NCBI GenBank assembly: GCA_035535995.1
Contig: DATLOZ010000005.1
Coordinates: 186,001 to 250,000 of the forward strand
DNA: 64,000 nt
DNA from: JANYCO01 sp035535995
Lineage (GTDB): Bacteria; Bacteroidota; Bacteroidia; Cytophagales; Cytophagaceae
Reading direction: 5' to 3'
Positions within the stretch are counted from its first letter, which is position 1. Every line of letters starts with the position of its first letter. The notes beneath the pieces were generated by a model. That model searched no databases. It worked only from the letters and a program-made list of their open reading frames with translations, and was not told the DNA's origin. The translations under genes and the position numbers were made by a program. This document shows, piece after piece, positions 35,955 through 43,500 of the stretch.

Positions 35955-37400
35955 ATGAACTTAACAAGTACCTTAATTTTTCTTCCTTTAGTAGCTGGTT
36001 TGATCGCTTTTTTGATCAATAATAAAGCGGTGAAATATCTTGCATTGCTGGCAGCGCTTGTAGAACTAGGCGGAGGAATTTGTGCCTATCATCTTTCGAC
36101 GATCCAACCGGATGCGCAGTTCGTTACCAATGTACCCTGGATCGAAGCTTTAGGCATCAATTTCTATGTAGGAATGGATGGCATTAGTTTGTTGCTTGTA
36201 TTGCTTACTACTTTCCTGGTGCCGCTAATTATCCTGGCTTCATTTAGCACAGAATACACTAAACCAAATGTATTTTATGCATTAATACTTCTCATGCAAT
36301 CCGCGCTAATCGGCGTGTTTGTGGCGAGAGACGCGTTTCTTTTTTATATCTTTTGGGAGTTGGCACTTATTCCAATTTATTTTATCTGTCTTCTTTGGGG
36401 CGGTGAAAATAAAGGAAAGATCACTTTCAAATTTTTCCTTTACACCCTGGTTGGTTCATTGATCATGCTGTTGGGAATTATCTTCCTGTACTTAAAAGCA
36501 GGATCTTTTGCTTACGAAGATATTATAAAATTGACGCTGACAGGTGAAGAACAAACGTTCGTCTTCTGGACCTTCTTCATGGCTTTCGCGATCAAGATGC
36601 CTATATTCCCGCTCCACACCTGGCAGCCGGATACTTATGCCACTGCTCCTGCTCCTGGTACAATGTTGCTTTCCGGCATCATGCTTAAAATGGGTATCTA
36701 TGGTGTGATCCGCTGGATGCTGCCTGTAGTGCCTGCAGCTATGATCCAATGGGGACCGCTTGCGGTGATCCTTTCTGTGATCGGAATTATTTATGCTTCT
36801 GTGATCGCGATCATGCAAAAAGATTTCAAAAAACTAATTGCTTATTCTTCCATCGCACACGTAGGCTTGATCTCCGCAGGGATCTTCTCCCGTACTACTG
36901 AAGGACTTCAAGGTGGTATGATTCAAATGCTGTCACACGGATTCTGTGTAGTAGGCTTGTTCTTCATTATCGATCTTATTTATGCGCGTACCAAAACAAT
37001 GGAACTGGAAAAACTTGGCGGCATCCGCAATCAAGCTCCATTCCTTACGGTGATGTTTGTGATCGTAATGTTAGGCTCTGTGGCGCTTCCTCTTACAAGT
37101 GGTTTCGTCGGTGAATACCTGCTGTTTGTAGGATTATTTACTTATAATCCATGGCTAGCCGCTGTGGCTGGGCTTTCCATCATCCTGGGCGCTGTTTACA
37201 TGCTGAATACTTTCCAGAAAGTAATGCTTGGTGAGCCTAAAGCAGAGTTCGAAGGGTTCAAGCCATTGGCTATTTCTGATAAAATTGTATTGATCGTAAT
37301 TGCCTTCTTTATTCTTTACATAGGAATTTACCCAAAAACATTCCTGGAGCTTTCGGAGCCATCCGTAAGAGCATTGCTTGCCTGGAGAATGGGAATATAA
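35955..37400 (+). CDS. nuoM: NADH-quinone oxidoreductase subunit M
   Basis: A 481-residue antiporter-like subunit (ND4 type) with about 14 helices. FYIFWELALIPIYFICLLWG carries the conserved Glu of helix 5, and the core Lys and His regions are in FAIKMPIFPLHTWQPDTYA and SYSSIAHVGLI-like AYSSIAHVGLISAG. It is the last nuo gene of the operon. The usual nuoN does not follow, and the next gene is ttcA. Confidence 0.97.
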   Translation: MNLTSTLIFLPLVAGLIAFLINNKAVKYLALLAALVELGGGICAYHLSTIQPDAQFVTNVPWIEALGINFYVGMDGISLLLVLLTTFLVPLIILASFSTEYTKPNVFYALILLMQSALIGVFVARDAFLFYIFWELALIPIYFICLLWGGENKGKITFKFFLYTLVGSLIMLLGIIFLYLKAGSFAYEDIIKLTLTGEEQTFVFWTFFMAFAIKMPIFPLHTWQPDTYATAPAPGTMLLSGIMLKMGIYGVIRWMLPVVPAAMIQWGPLAVILSVIGIIYASVIAIMQKDFKKLIAYSSIAHVGLISAGIFSRTTEGLQGGMIQMLSHGFCVVGLFFIIDLIYARTKTMELEKLGGIRNQAPFLTVMFVIVMLGSVALPLTSGFVGEYLLFVGLFTYNPWLAAVAGLSIILGAVYMLNTFQKVMLGEPKAEFEGFKPLAISDKIVLIVIAFFILYIGIYPKTFLELSEPSVRALLAWRMGI

Positions 37401-37403
37401 TCC

Positions 37404-37469
37404 TAAAATTGTGAATTATGAATGTTGAGTTATTAGCATTCATAATTCATAACTCAACATTCATAATTT
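37404..37469. repeat. family A heptamer hairpin, copy 11 (nuoM-ttcA)
   Basis: The left arm 37410-37434 (GTGAATTATG AATGTTGAGT) pairs with 37436-37469. It ends just before the ttcA promoter and could separate nuo transcripts from ttcA. Confidence 0.88.
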
Positions 37470-37476
37470 TTTTCCA

Positions 37477-37484
37477 TATCTTTG
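37477..37484 (+). promoter_or_regulatory. -7 box directly before ttcA
   Basis: TATCTTTG is an exact TAnnTTTG and lies 5 bp before the ttcA ATG (37490). A transcript from it would start at or next to the ATG and be leaderless. No -33 TTG at the right distance was found. Confidence 0.5.
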
Positions 37485-37489
37485 CGGAT

Positions 37490-38329
37490 ATGTTATCCGA
37501 TGAGATTTTCCTAAGCAAACTCGAGCCTGAAGATTATAAACTAGTGATGCGTCTGCGCCGCCAGGTAGGCGATCTGATGGATGAATACAAGCTTTTAGAG
37601 GAAGGCGATAAAGTAATGGTTTGTCTTTCCGGTGGTAAAGACAGCTATACCATGCTGGACATGATGCTTTATGCACAAAAAAAAGCGCCTTTTCATTTCG
37701 AGATCATTGCTGTAAATCTAGATCAGAAACAACCTGATTTTCCCGAAGAAATTCTTCCCGCTTATCTTGATAAACTTGGCGTTAACTACAGGATCGTAGA
37801 GCGCGATACCTATAGCATCGTGAAGGAACATGTGCCGGAAGGCAAAACGATGTGCAGCCTTTGTTCGCGCATGCGTCGTGGTACCTTGTATGGTGTGGCT
37901 TCTGAGATGGGCATTACCAAAATTGCGCTTGGTCATCATAAAGATGATATCCTGGAAACGTTTTTCCTCAACATGCTCTTTGCAGGAAAATTAGAAGCAA
38001 TGCCTGCCAAGTACAGAACCGACGATGGAGAACATGTGGTGATCCGTCCGCTGGCGTATTGCCGTGAAAAAGATATTGAACGTTATTCCGTACTAAGATC
38101 CTTCCCTATTATTCCTTGCAATCTCTGCGGCTCGCAGCCGAACATGCAACGCAAGGTGATCAAAAAAATGCTGAATGATTGGGATCAGCTTCATCCAAAC
38201 AGAAGCGAAATTATTTTCACCTCTTTGCAAAATGTCCATCCTTCTCATTTGATGGATAAAAATCTTTTTGATTTTGCGAATCTTGAAAAAAAGATACCAG
38301 ATGCCGGATGCCAGATACCTGATAGTTAA
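37490..38329 (+). CDS. ttcA: tRNA 2-thiocytidine biosynthesis protein TtcA-like
   Basis: A 279-residue PP-loop ATPase of the TtcA/TtuA group, which thiolates position 32 of tRNA using an iron-sulfur cluster. The PP-loop is CLSGGKDSYTMLDMM. The cluster Cys pair is in CSLCSRMRRGTLY, with a further Cys in IIPCNLCGSQPNMQR. The start is at 37490, and a longer frame would translate a repeat. The last 13 residues, KKIPDAGCQIPDS, are encoded by a family B repeat and are not part of the normal fold. It follows the nuo operon on the same strand but probably has its own promoter. Confidence 0.93.
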   Translation: MLSDEIFLSKLEPEDYKLVMRLRRQVGDLMDEYKLLEEGDKVMVCLSGGKDSYTMLDMMLYAQKKAPFHFEIIAVNLDQKQPDFPEEILPAYLDKLGVNYRIVERDTYSIVKEHVPEGKTMCSLCSRMRRGTLYGVASEMGITKIALGHHKDDILETFFLNMLFAGKLEAMPAKYRTDDGEHVVIRPLAYCREKDIERYSVLRSFPIIPCNLCGSQPNMQRKVIKKMLNDWDQLHPNRSEIIFTSLQNVHPSHLMDKNLFDFANLEKKIPDAGCQIPDS

Positions 38330-38372
38330 ATCATGTTTATCTGGAATCTTGCATCCGGTATCCGGTATTCAA
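38292..38372. repeat. family B heptamer hairpin, copy 3, overlapping the ttcA 3' end
   Basis: Units AGATACC AGATGCC GGATGCC AGATACC TGATAGT (38292-38326) precede a right arm of CYGGNAT-type units (38340-38370). The left arm is in frame with ttcA and provides its final codons and stop. Confidence 0.88.
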
Positions 38373-38377
38373 TTTTT

Positions 38378-39265
38378 TTATTGATTAAACGCTGCCGCAA
38401 ATTCCTTCGCAAAATCAGCAAGTTTTACTTTCCCTAATTGCGCTGGTTTATGCTTCCAGTAATCTTCCAGCATTGCTCCTTCTCTCAACGCTTTTCCCAT
38501 TTGTACAAATCCTTCTGTGATCGTATCGCTCAAGCCCGCACCCTTCATGCCTTCGCGCGATTGTTCGTCGGTGAACGCAATATAAGGCAGTCCTGGTTTA
38601 TTGATTGCTGCTGCCAATACATTCGTGATCTCTGTCCATGTTTTTTCTTCGCTGGCTATATACTCTACCGATTGTCCTTTGAAGTCAAGCTTCAACAGCG
38701 CTTGTGCTGCTGCTTCGGCGATGTCGGAAGTATGTACCAACACCATCTTGAAATCCGCTGGCTGCGTGCTTCCCATGATGTTTGCATGTTTGATCATCGG
38801 GATCATGGAAAATAAATTGTAGTAAAAATAACTTGGGCGAAGATAATGTACGTTTATATCTTTCAGCTCATTCAATTTTTCTTCGAGATAACCTACACCG
38901 TCTACAGGGCCTACACCTTTGCGTTTGTGTGCGCCTACACTGCTGAGCACTACTACGTTTTTGATGTTGTTGGCTTTTACAGCTTCTACATAATTATCGG
39001 CTACCTTTTTCTGGTATTCATACCAATCTGTTACATCAAACTTCGGAGGAATCATTAAGTAAACAGCATCTGCGCCGGCAAATGTTTTTTTCAGAAATGC
39101 AGCATCCTCTATACTGCCCACAGCAGCCTTGGCGCCTAGCGCTTCTATTTCTTTTACTTTTCCAGCATTGCTCGTTACGATCGTAACATTTTGGCCTTTT
39201 GCAATTAATTTTTCTGCCACAGGTTTACTGATGTGCCCTATGGATCCTAAAAGTACGTAGTTCAT
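38378..39265 (-). CDS. NmrA/QorB-like NAD(P)-binding oxidoreductase
   Basis: A 295-residue SDR-like protein of the NmrA/atypical SDR group. The Rossmann start MNYVLLGSIGHISKPVAEKLIAKG is present, but its glycine pattern (GSIGHISKP) differs from the usual GxxGxxG. It also shows VYLMIPPKFDVTDWYEYQ, VVVLSSVGAHKRKG and LRPSYFYYNLF, which fits QorB or NmrA-like quinone reductases lacking a strict Tyr-x3-Lys site. It is divergent from an HxlR regulator with which it shares a promoter region, so it is probably controlled by that regulator in response to reactive or quinone-type stress. Confidence 0.85.
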   Translation of the reverse strand: MNYVLLGSIGHISKPVAEKLIAKGQNVTIVTSNAGKVKEIEALGAKAAVGSIEDAAFLKKTFAGADAVYLMIPPKFDVTDWYEYQKKVADNYVEAVKANNIKNVVVLSSVGAHKRKGVGPVDGVGYLEEKLNELKDINVHYLRPSYFYYNLFSMIPMIKHANIMGSTQPADFKMVLVHTSDIAEAAAQALLKLDFKGQSVEYIASEEKTWTEITNVLAAAINKPGLPYIAFTDEQSREGMKGAGLSDTITEGFVQMGKALREGAMLEDYWKHKPAQLGKVKLADFAKEFAAAFNQ

Positions 39266-39298
39266 ATTATTTGTTTTTTTGTTTTAAAGTTTATGATA

Positions 39299-39306
39299 CA
39301 AATGTA
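39299..39306 (-). promoter_or_regulatory. -7 box for the NmrA-like gene
   Basis: CAAATGTA on the plus strand reads TACATTTG on the minus strand, an exact TAnnTTTG. It is about 34 bp before the ATG at 39265. It overlaps the opposite -7 box by two bases. Confidence 0.6.
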
Positions 39307-39312
39307 TCTTTG
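39305..39312 (+). promoter_or_regulatory. -7 box for the HxlR gene
   Basis: TATCTTTG is an exact TAnnTTTG. TTTG at 39278-39281 lies 23 bp before it and fits the -33 box. The two promoters overlap back to back. Confidence 0.65.
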
Positions 39313-39337
39313 TACTTACCAAATAGCAAGTACTTAC
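39312..39337. promoter_or_regulatory. candidate HxlR operator
   Basis: GTACTT (39312-39317) and AAGTAC (39328-39333) form an inverted repeat with a 10-nt spacer. GTACTTAC also occurs twice as a direct repeat (39312-39319, 39330-39337). Dyads of the GTACTT/AAGTAC kind are typical of HxlR-family regulators. It overlaps the predicted HxlR transcription start, so it would give autorepression and possibly affect the divergent gene. Confidence 0.6.
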
Positions 39338-39361
39338 TTTAAAGTTAGTGTAAACTTTATT

Positions 39362-39712
39362 ATGAAACTAATCAAAGAAAACTCTACCAATCAGCTGAAC
39401 AAAAAAGTGATCATCAGCAGTTGTCCTGTTACCTATACGATTGAAAAGATCGGAGGAAGATGGAAAGCACTTATATTATACAATCTATCGAGTGGTACTA
39501 AGCGCTATAATGAGCTGAAGAAAGCCATGCCCCAGATCTCAGAAAAGATGTTGATCCAGCAATTAAAAGAATTGGAAAAAGATCTTCTCGTAGAACGGAA
39601 AGCCATGCCAGTAGTACCGCCGCATGTGGAGTATAGCTTGACGAAGACTGGAAAAGAATTGAAAGGTGTGCTGAAAGCTATGGCAGAATGGGGTGTGAAG
39701 TATAACGTCTGA
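39362..39712 (+). CDS. HxlR-family transcriptional regulator
   Basis: A 116-residue winged-helix regulator of the HxlR family. CPVTYTIEKIGGRWKALILYNL is the family start (key residues C-P-V and GGRWK), then LKKAMPQISEKMLIQQLKELEKD and a wing at VPPHVEYSLTKTGKEL. Cys21 is the position that senses quinones or disulfide stress in characterised members such as YodB and HypR. The start at 39362 is chosen because a longer frame from 39293 would run through the promoter and operator. Confidence 0.93.
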   Translation: MKLIKENSTNQLNKKVIISSCPVTYTIEKIGGRWKALILYNLSSGTKRYNELKKAMPQISEKMLIQQLKELEKDLLVERKAMPVVPPHVEYSLTKTGKELKGVLKAMAEWGVKYNV

Positions 39713-39726
39713 ACCTTGATTAAGAA

Positions 39727-39851
39727 TTGTCATTCAGTAGGAAACTTGTGAATAGAAATTCCAACTACCGACTTTAAAATTGAAGTTATTTAATCTGATT
39801 ACTACTAACGACAATCCTAGGTCTGCACAAGGTTCTTCCTGAATGACAATT
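39727..39851. repeat. family C element, copy 1
   Basis: A 125-bp element with terminal inverted repeats, TTGTCATTCAGTAGGAA at the left and TTCTTCCTGAATGACAA at the right. Internal conserved parts are AACTTGTGAATAGAAATTCC and AGGTCTGCACAAGG. It contains no frame. It lies between the HxlR gene and the nucleotidyltransferase-like gene. Confidence 0.85.
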
Positions 39852-39864
39852 TTATTTATTCCCT

Positions 39865-40332
39865 TCACAAACTCTCAAACACCTCCACTGCCGCCAGATC
39901 TCGCTCGTAGCCCCGATATTTTTTCCCCGATAAAATTTTCTTCGAATCGATCACCGGTATATTGTTTACATAAATTGTATCAACAGCAGGATCTCCATAG
40001 ATAGCTGCTTCGTGTTCGTATGTAGCATCAAAAATCAAATCGTTTTTTGTACATCGGATATAATACTTCCCTTCGGCTTGTTCCATCAGTCGCGGGAAAT
40101 CAATTTCTTCTTCCCAAATCTTTACTTTCCAGCCATTCGCTTGCATACATGTCAGGAAGGCTAAAAGATTTTCTTGTGTATAGGTTATAAAAATATCACA
40201 ATCTTTGATTTCATATTGTTCTCCAAAATTTTTCTTTTGCAAATACAAAGCGAAAGTACCTGTGACCACGAAATCAATAGCGTGTTCGCGTAGTATGAGA
40301 ATTGTATCGAGATACGACTTCAGTGTTGTCAA
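39865..40332 (-). CDS. nucleotidyltransferase-like protein
   Basis: A 155-residue protein that looks like a minimal nucleotidyltransferase-fold protein. FVVTGTFALYLQKK is a G-[ST] motif of the Pol-beta superfamily, and about 18 residues later KDCDIFI supplies the Dx[DE] metal pair (Asp44, Asp46). A third acidic residue may be in LIFDATYEHEA. Such proteins include AbiEii/MNT-like and uncharacterised NTases. The start is TTG at 40332, because no ATG exists near the front, and it overlaps the stop of the radical SAM gene (TTGA), so translation is coupled. The C-terminal YRGYERDLAAVEVFESL is unusual. Function is unknown. Confidence 0.7.
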   Translation of the reverse strand: MTTLKSYLDTILILREHAIDFVVTGTFALYLQKKNFGEQYEIKDCDIFITYTQENLLAFLTCMQANGWKVKIWEEEIDFPRLMEQAEGKYYIRCTKNDLIFDATYEHEAAIYGDPAVDTIYVNNIPVIDSKKILSGKKYRGYERDLAAVEVFESL

Positions 40333-41435
40333 ATTTTTACTGGTTCTTTTTTATACTGGGCAATCACAAAATTATCCGCGTCCCAATCGCCTGTGAGATT
40401 TCCATTGGAGTGGTAGATCAACTTCTGGATCACCCCGCTGTTGTTGGCTTGCATGAGAGCCGGATAACTGGAGGTTTCCAAAATTACTTCCATCTTATCT
40501 TTCCAAAGAAAATGTTCGTTGTAATAATAATAACCGAGCGTGCTGCTCTGATAGCTCCAGTGCTTGCGTACGTCAGAATAAGAACTGGCTACTGTTTGTA
40601 TAATGCTGTCAATCTCGATCCTGTTGTCTTCGATCCAATGGGAAGTAGTATTGGTCTGGTAAGAATGATCAAGACGACTCATTTCGCGAAAGACCACCGT
40701 CTGCACACCCAAGCTGGCAGTCCAATCCAGGTAGGTTTCAACTTCCACTATATTGTTCACTCCTTTCTTTGTCAGGATGCAGGAATTTTTAATTTTACTT
40801 GATAAATAAGGATCGTTGAACAATCGTTTGTATTCTTCATTCTTCCACACCGGTTGATTCCTGTTGAAGCGCATGATCTCCTGGTTGATCGTTTCATTAT
40901 AATGACAACGCGATAGCTCGATCCTGTCGAAACCTGCTTCTTCTATGGCTTCTATGATTTCCGGATTTACTAAAAAACCGGAGCCATTGGTATACATTAC
41001 TTTTTCATCCAAAGAAAAATACGGTGAAACATCTTTTATCAGAGCAAGTAATTGTAATAGCCAGACCGGTTCGGCCGTGGCTTCCAGGCCGGAGAGGCTT
41101 AAGCCTATGTTTAATCCTTCGCAGGATTTTAATACTTCTTTTAATCCTCTAAAATATTCTCCGTAGTTCCTGATCAGATTTTTCGCAGTGGGAATATGAC
41201 CATCCTTTCTAACCAGGTCTTCCGAACAAAAAGTACAGTGCGCATTGCACTTCACCGCATTTGCAAAAGGCGTCAACGTGAGCCCTGGCCTTAGCTTGAC
41301 TGGATTGCCATTGAAAGAATGTTGAATAGGTTCCAAGGGAACATAGAGGTTCCACTTTTCTTTTCGTAGCCGGGCTAGTTCCACATCATTACTGGCTTTG
41401 ATGCTGTTATTTCTCAATCCTGTTTTCATAAGCAT
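40329..41435 (-). CDS. radical SAM protein of unknown function
   Basis: A 368-residue radical SAM enzyme. The cluster motif is CNAHCTFC (Cys63, Cys67, Cys70), a CX3CX2C. GLSLSGLEATAEP and KVMYTNGSGFLVNPEIIEAI correspond to the Gly-Glu and ribose-binding strands. The C-terminus (about 270-368) has no SPASM-type extra Cys set and ends KKEPVKI. It does not match biotin synthase, MoaA or other well-known members by eye. The start could be 41435 or 41429. An 8-bp perfect dyad lies just upstream. The gene is coupled to the nucleotidyltransferase-like gene, and both lie between two family C repeats. Confidence 0.88.
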   Translation of the reverse strand: MLMKTGLRNNSIKASNDVELARLRKEKWNLYVPLEPIQHSFNGNPVKLRPGLTLTPFANAVKCNAHCTFCSEDLVRKDGHIPTAKNLIRNYGEYFRGLKEVLKSCEGLNIGLSLSGLEATAEPVWLLQLLALIKDVSPYFSLDEKVMYTNGSGFLVNPEIIEAIEEAGFDRIELSRCHYNETINQEIMRFNRNQPVWKNEEYKRLFNDPYLSSKIKNSCILTKKGVNNIVEVETYLDWTASLGVQTVVFREMSRLDHSYQTNTTSHWIEDNRIEIDSIIQTVASSYSDVRKHWSYQSSTLGYYYYNEHFLWKDKMEVILETSSYPALMQANNSGVIQKLIYHSNGNLTGDWDADNFVIAQYKKEPVKI

Positions 41436-41440
41436 TGATC

Positions 41441-41461
41441 TTTGCGTATAATTTACGCAAA
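41441..41461 (-). promoter_or_regulatory. palindrome upstream of the radical SAM gene
   Basis: TTTGCGTA (41441-41448) and TACGCAAA (41454-41461) form a perfect 8-bp dyad with a 5-bp spacer, 6 to 26 bp before the start codon. This is a good operator candidate. The regulator is unknown. Confidence 0.55.
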
Positions 41462-41531
41462 ATATTTTAAAAAGTTCTGTAAAGCGGAAAAAAATATTGG
41501 GGCATTGATTTTAAGATTTGAATGGAATTTA

Positions 41532-41557
41532 TTTAGCTGGCGGGGACGCCAGCTAAA
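41532..41557. repeat. GC-rich palindrome (GCTGGC type)
   Basis: TTTAGCTGGC (41532-41541) and GCCAGCTAAA (41548-41557) form a perfect 10-bp dyad around GGGGAC. A related one is at 52890-52910. Confidence 0.65.
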
Positions 41558-41568
41558 AGGAAGAAAAG

Positions 41569-41699
41569 AGTTGTCATTCAGAAGGAACCTTGTGATTAGA
41601 AACTCCAACTATCAATTCCAAAAGGGCAATTATTTAATTTGGTGATTTACTATAAATGATAGTGCTATGTCTGCAGGAGTTTCCTCTGAATGACAACTC
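41569..41699. repeat. family C element, copy 2
   Basis: A second element in the same orientation as copy 1, with GTTGTCATTCAGAAGGAA at the left and GTTTCCTCTGAATGACAAC at the right. It shares CCTTGTGATTAGAAACTCC and ATGTCTGCAGGAG with copy 1. The intervening DNA to 41435 holds only a dyad and a palindrome. Confidence 0.85.
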
Positions 41700-41740
41700 T
41701 TAAATTTATCTGCTCAATACTCCCCCCCTACACTCAAAGC

Positions 41741-42781
41741 TCAATTCCCCACTCCTTGCATCTGTTGATTGAGACGGTTTACATCGTTGATGCGGTTTTG
41801 GAGAATGTTGACGTAGTTTCTGGCGCTTTTATTTCCAAACTCAGTATATGCTTTGGAGGCCCAATATTTCGCTTTCTCCAGGTCACCTTCATATTCGTAG
41901 GAAACAGCGATGTTGTAAGCAGCTTTGCCTGCGATTTTTCTTTCTACTCCCAGTAAACCCATCCATACTTTTCGGGCTTCCTGCCAATTATTGACCTTGG
42001 CCAGGCGTCCTGCTTTTTTCATGTCTGAGTGCCCGCCCTTGCTATAAAATGTGCGCGTCACCCAGATCCATTCCGGTGCGATGCGGAATGCGTATTTGAC
42101 GCCTGCAGCGTTGCTCACCTGGTCGCTGGCAGCATTTTTATTGATCAGGCCGCCGATTGCCATGGCTTCTGTAGTTCCGCGGGAGGTCCAGTTTTGCTGC
42201 TCGGTGAAATGATACTGATCTACGATCGTTTTAGCTGCCGGATTGTATAAACGAAATCCTAGCTGAACAGTGACGGTTTGTGTAGCAGTGAATTCTATAT
42301 AATCGTATGGCTTGCCATCAGTGCCTGTTTTGCGTGTTACGGTTCTGGTAGGAACAATTCTCGTATCGGAGTCATATGTTTCAATTGTACAGATGCCATC
42401 GGCGCCGTATTGTTGGCAAATGTCGGCTACTTCCTGCCAATCCATCGGAGGAGGAAATACAGCACCATTTCCGGATCCTTTGATGTAAAGATTGGTTACT
42501 ACTATTTTGAATCTAGGAGAGTCTTTAAGCTCGGCAAACAACCCACCAAGTGCTTTGTCTACGCCGCTTTTATCCTGGAACAATCCTTCGCCGCTTAAGA
42601 CGCCTTCGATCACATTGGCAGCTTTGCTCATTGGTTTGGTACGATTGACCAGTGCAATGGTTTTGATCTCAGCAGGCACATATATTGTGGCCGGCTGTAG
42701 TACGTTTAGTCGCAGCGAAGAGGTACAGCTGGAGAGATACAGAATGGAAGAAAGAATTAATAAGAGTTTTATTTTTTTCAT
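41741..42781 (-). CDS. DUF6340 family lipoprotein
   Basis: A 346-residue lipoprotein of the DUF6340 family in Bacteroidota. The signal ends LYLSSCTSS, with Cys19. LNVLQPATIYVPAEIKTIAL and LVNRTKPMSKAANVIEGVL are family marks. The last 100 residues include TPR-like helices (NWQEARKVWMGLLGVERKIAGKAAYNIAV-type, key AYNIAVSYEYEGDLEKA). It is expected to face the periplasm on the outer membrane. No function is known. Confidence 0.85.
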   Translation of the reverse strand: MKKIKLLLILSSILYLSSCTSSLRLNVLQPATIYVPAEIKTIALVNRTKPMSKAANVIEGVLSGEGLFQDKSGVDKALGGLFAELKDSPRFKIVVTNLYIKGSGNGAVFPPPMDWQEVADICQQYGADGICTIETYDSDTRIVPTRTVTRKTGTDGKPYDYIEFTATQTVTVQLGFRLYNPAAKTIVDQYHFTEQQNWTSRGTTEAMAIGGLINKNAASDQVSNAAGVKYAFRIAPEWIWVTRTFYSKGGHSDMKKAGRLAKVNNWQEARKVWMGLLGVERKIAGKAAYNIAVSYEYEGDLEKAKYWASKAYTEFGNKSARNYVNILQNRINDVNRLNQQMQGVGN

Positions 42782-42811
42782 ACCTAAGAAGAGAAAGATG
42801 AACTTCTGGGA

Positions 42812-43369
42812 TTATTGTTTCCACTTAATATTACAACCCATGCTTGGAATTTGTGTTTCGCTGATTGCTTTTCCTGCAAGCAGATTTTCTATCGCAGTGC
42901 GTAGATCCTTGCCTGTAACAGGTGTAATCAGGGAAGGTCGTGAATTGTCGAATTGACCGCGGTAAACGGCTTTCAGATTGCCGTCAAACAAAAAGAAATC
43001 CGGTGTACAGGCAGCGTCGTATGCACGAGCAGTTTCCTGTGATTCATCATAGAGATAAGGAAATTTATAGTGATGCTGGATTGCTTGTTCTTTCATCAGT
43101 TTCGGATCGTCTTCCGGGTAATTTACTATATCGTTAGAACTGATCGCAATCACCGACAAACCCTTGGATACCGCTTCATTGGCTAGTTTCACGAGTTCGG
43201 TATGAATATGTTTTACATATTTGCAATGGTTGCAAATAAACATCACAAGAGTTCCTTTGTCGGATTTTAATTCCTGTAGAGAAAGAATTTTTCCGGAAAT
43301 GGTATCCGGAAGTTTAAAGTCCGGAGCCAGAGTACCCAGGGGCATCATGGTAGAGGGAGTAGCAGCCAT
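42812..43369 (-). CDS. thioredoxin-fold redoxin (AhpC/TSA-like) family protein
   Basis: A 185-residue redoxin-domain protein. It shows APDFKLPDTISGK at the start and FICNHCKYVKHI with Cys46 and Cys49 in a CxxC, as in peroxiredoxin-like PRX-family proteins. It lacks a signal sequence, so it is probably cytoplasmic. The later YDAACTPDFFLFDGN is the cis-Pro region. It may reduce peroxides or act as a disulfide reductase. It is downstream of the FAD oxidoreductase gene and separated from it by a family A element. Confidence 0.85.
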   Translation of the reverse strand: MAATPSTMMPLGTLAPDFKLPDTISGKILSLQELKSDKGTLVMFICNHCKYVKHIHTELVKLANEAVSKGLSVIAISSNDIVNYPEDDPKLMKEQAIQHHYKFPYLYDESQETARAYDAACTPDFFLFDGNLKAVYRGQFDNSRPSLITPVTGKDLRTAIENLLAGKAISETQIPSMGCNIKWKQ

Positions 43370-43370
43370 T

Positions 43371-43500
43371 TTGAATTTTGAGTTATGAATTATGAATTAA
43401 GGTAAGGATGAAATTTTTTAATTCAAAATTATAAACAAAGAATGGCTATTATTAAAATGAGATGAAGAATTCATAATTCATAACTCAAAATTTATAACTA
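43371..43500. repeat. family A hairpin, copy 12
   Basis: The left arm 43371-43400 and right arm 43466-43500 are separated by a 65-bp AT-rich loop. The element fills the gap between the thioredoxin start (43369) and the FAD gene stop (43498). Confidence 0.82.

Noticed and set aside
25887..37469. Heptamer arrays as a CRISPR array
   Set aside because: The units are only 7 bp and are inverted rather than direct with spacers, and there are no cas genes.
37418..37489. Longer N-terminal extension of TtcA
   Set aside because: The extra codons translate a family A repeat and lie ahead of a -7 box, so they are not coding.
39865..40332. Nucleotidyltransferase-like protein as the antitoxin or toxin of a MNT/HEPN pair
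   Set aside because: No HEPN partner is adjacent. The neighbour is a radical SAM enzyme, so a toxin-antitoxin call is not supported.
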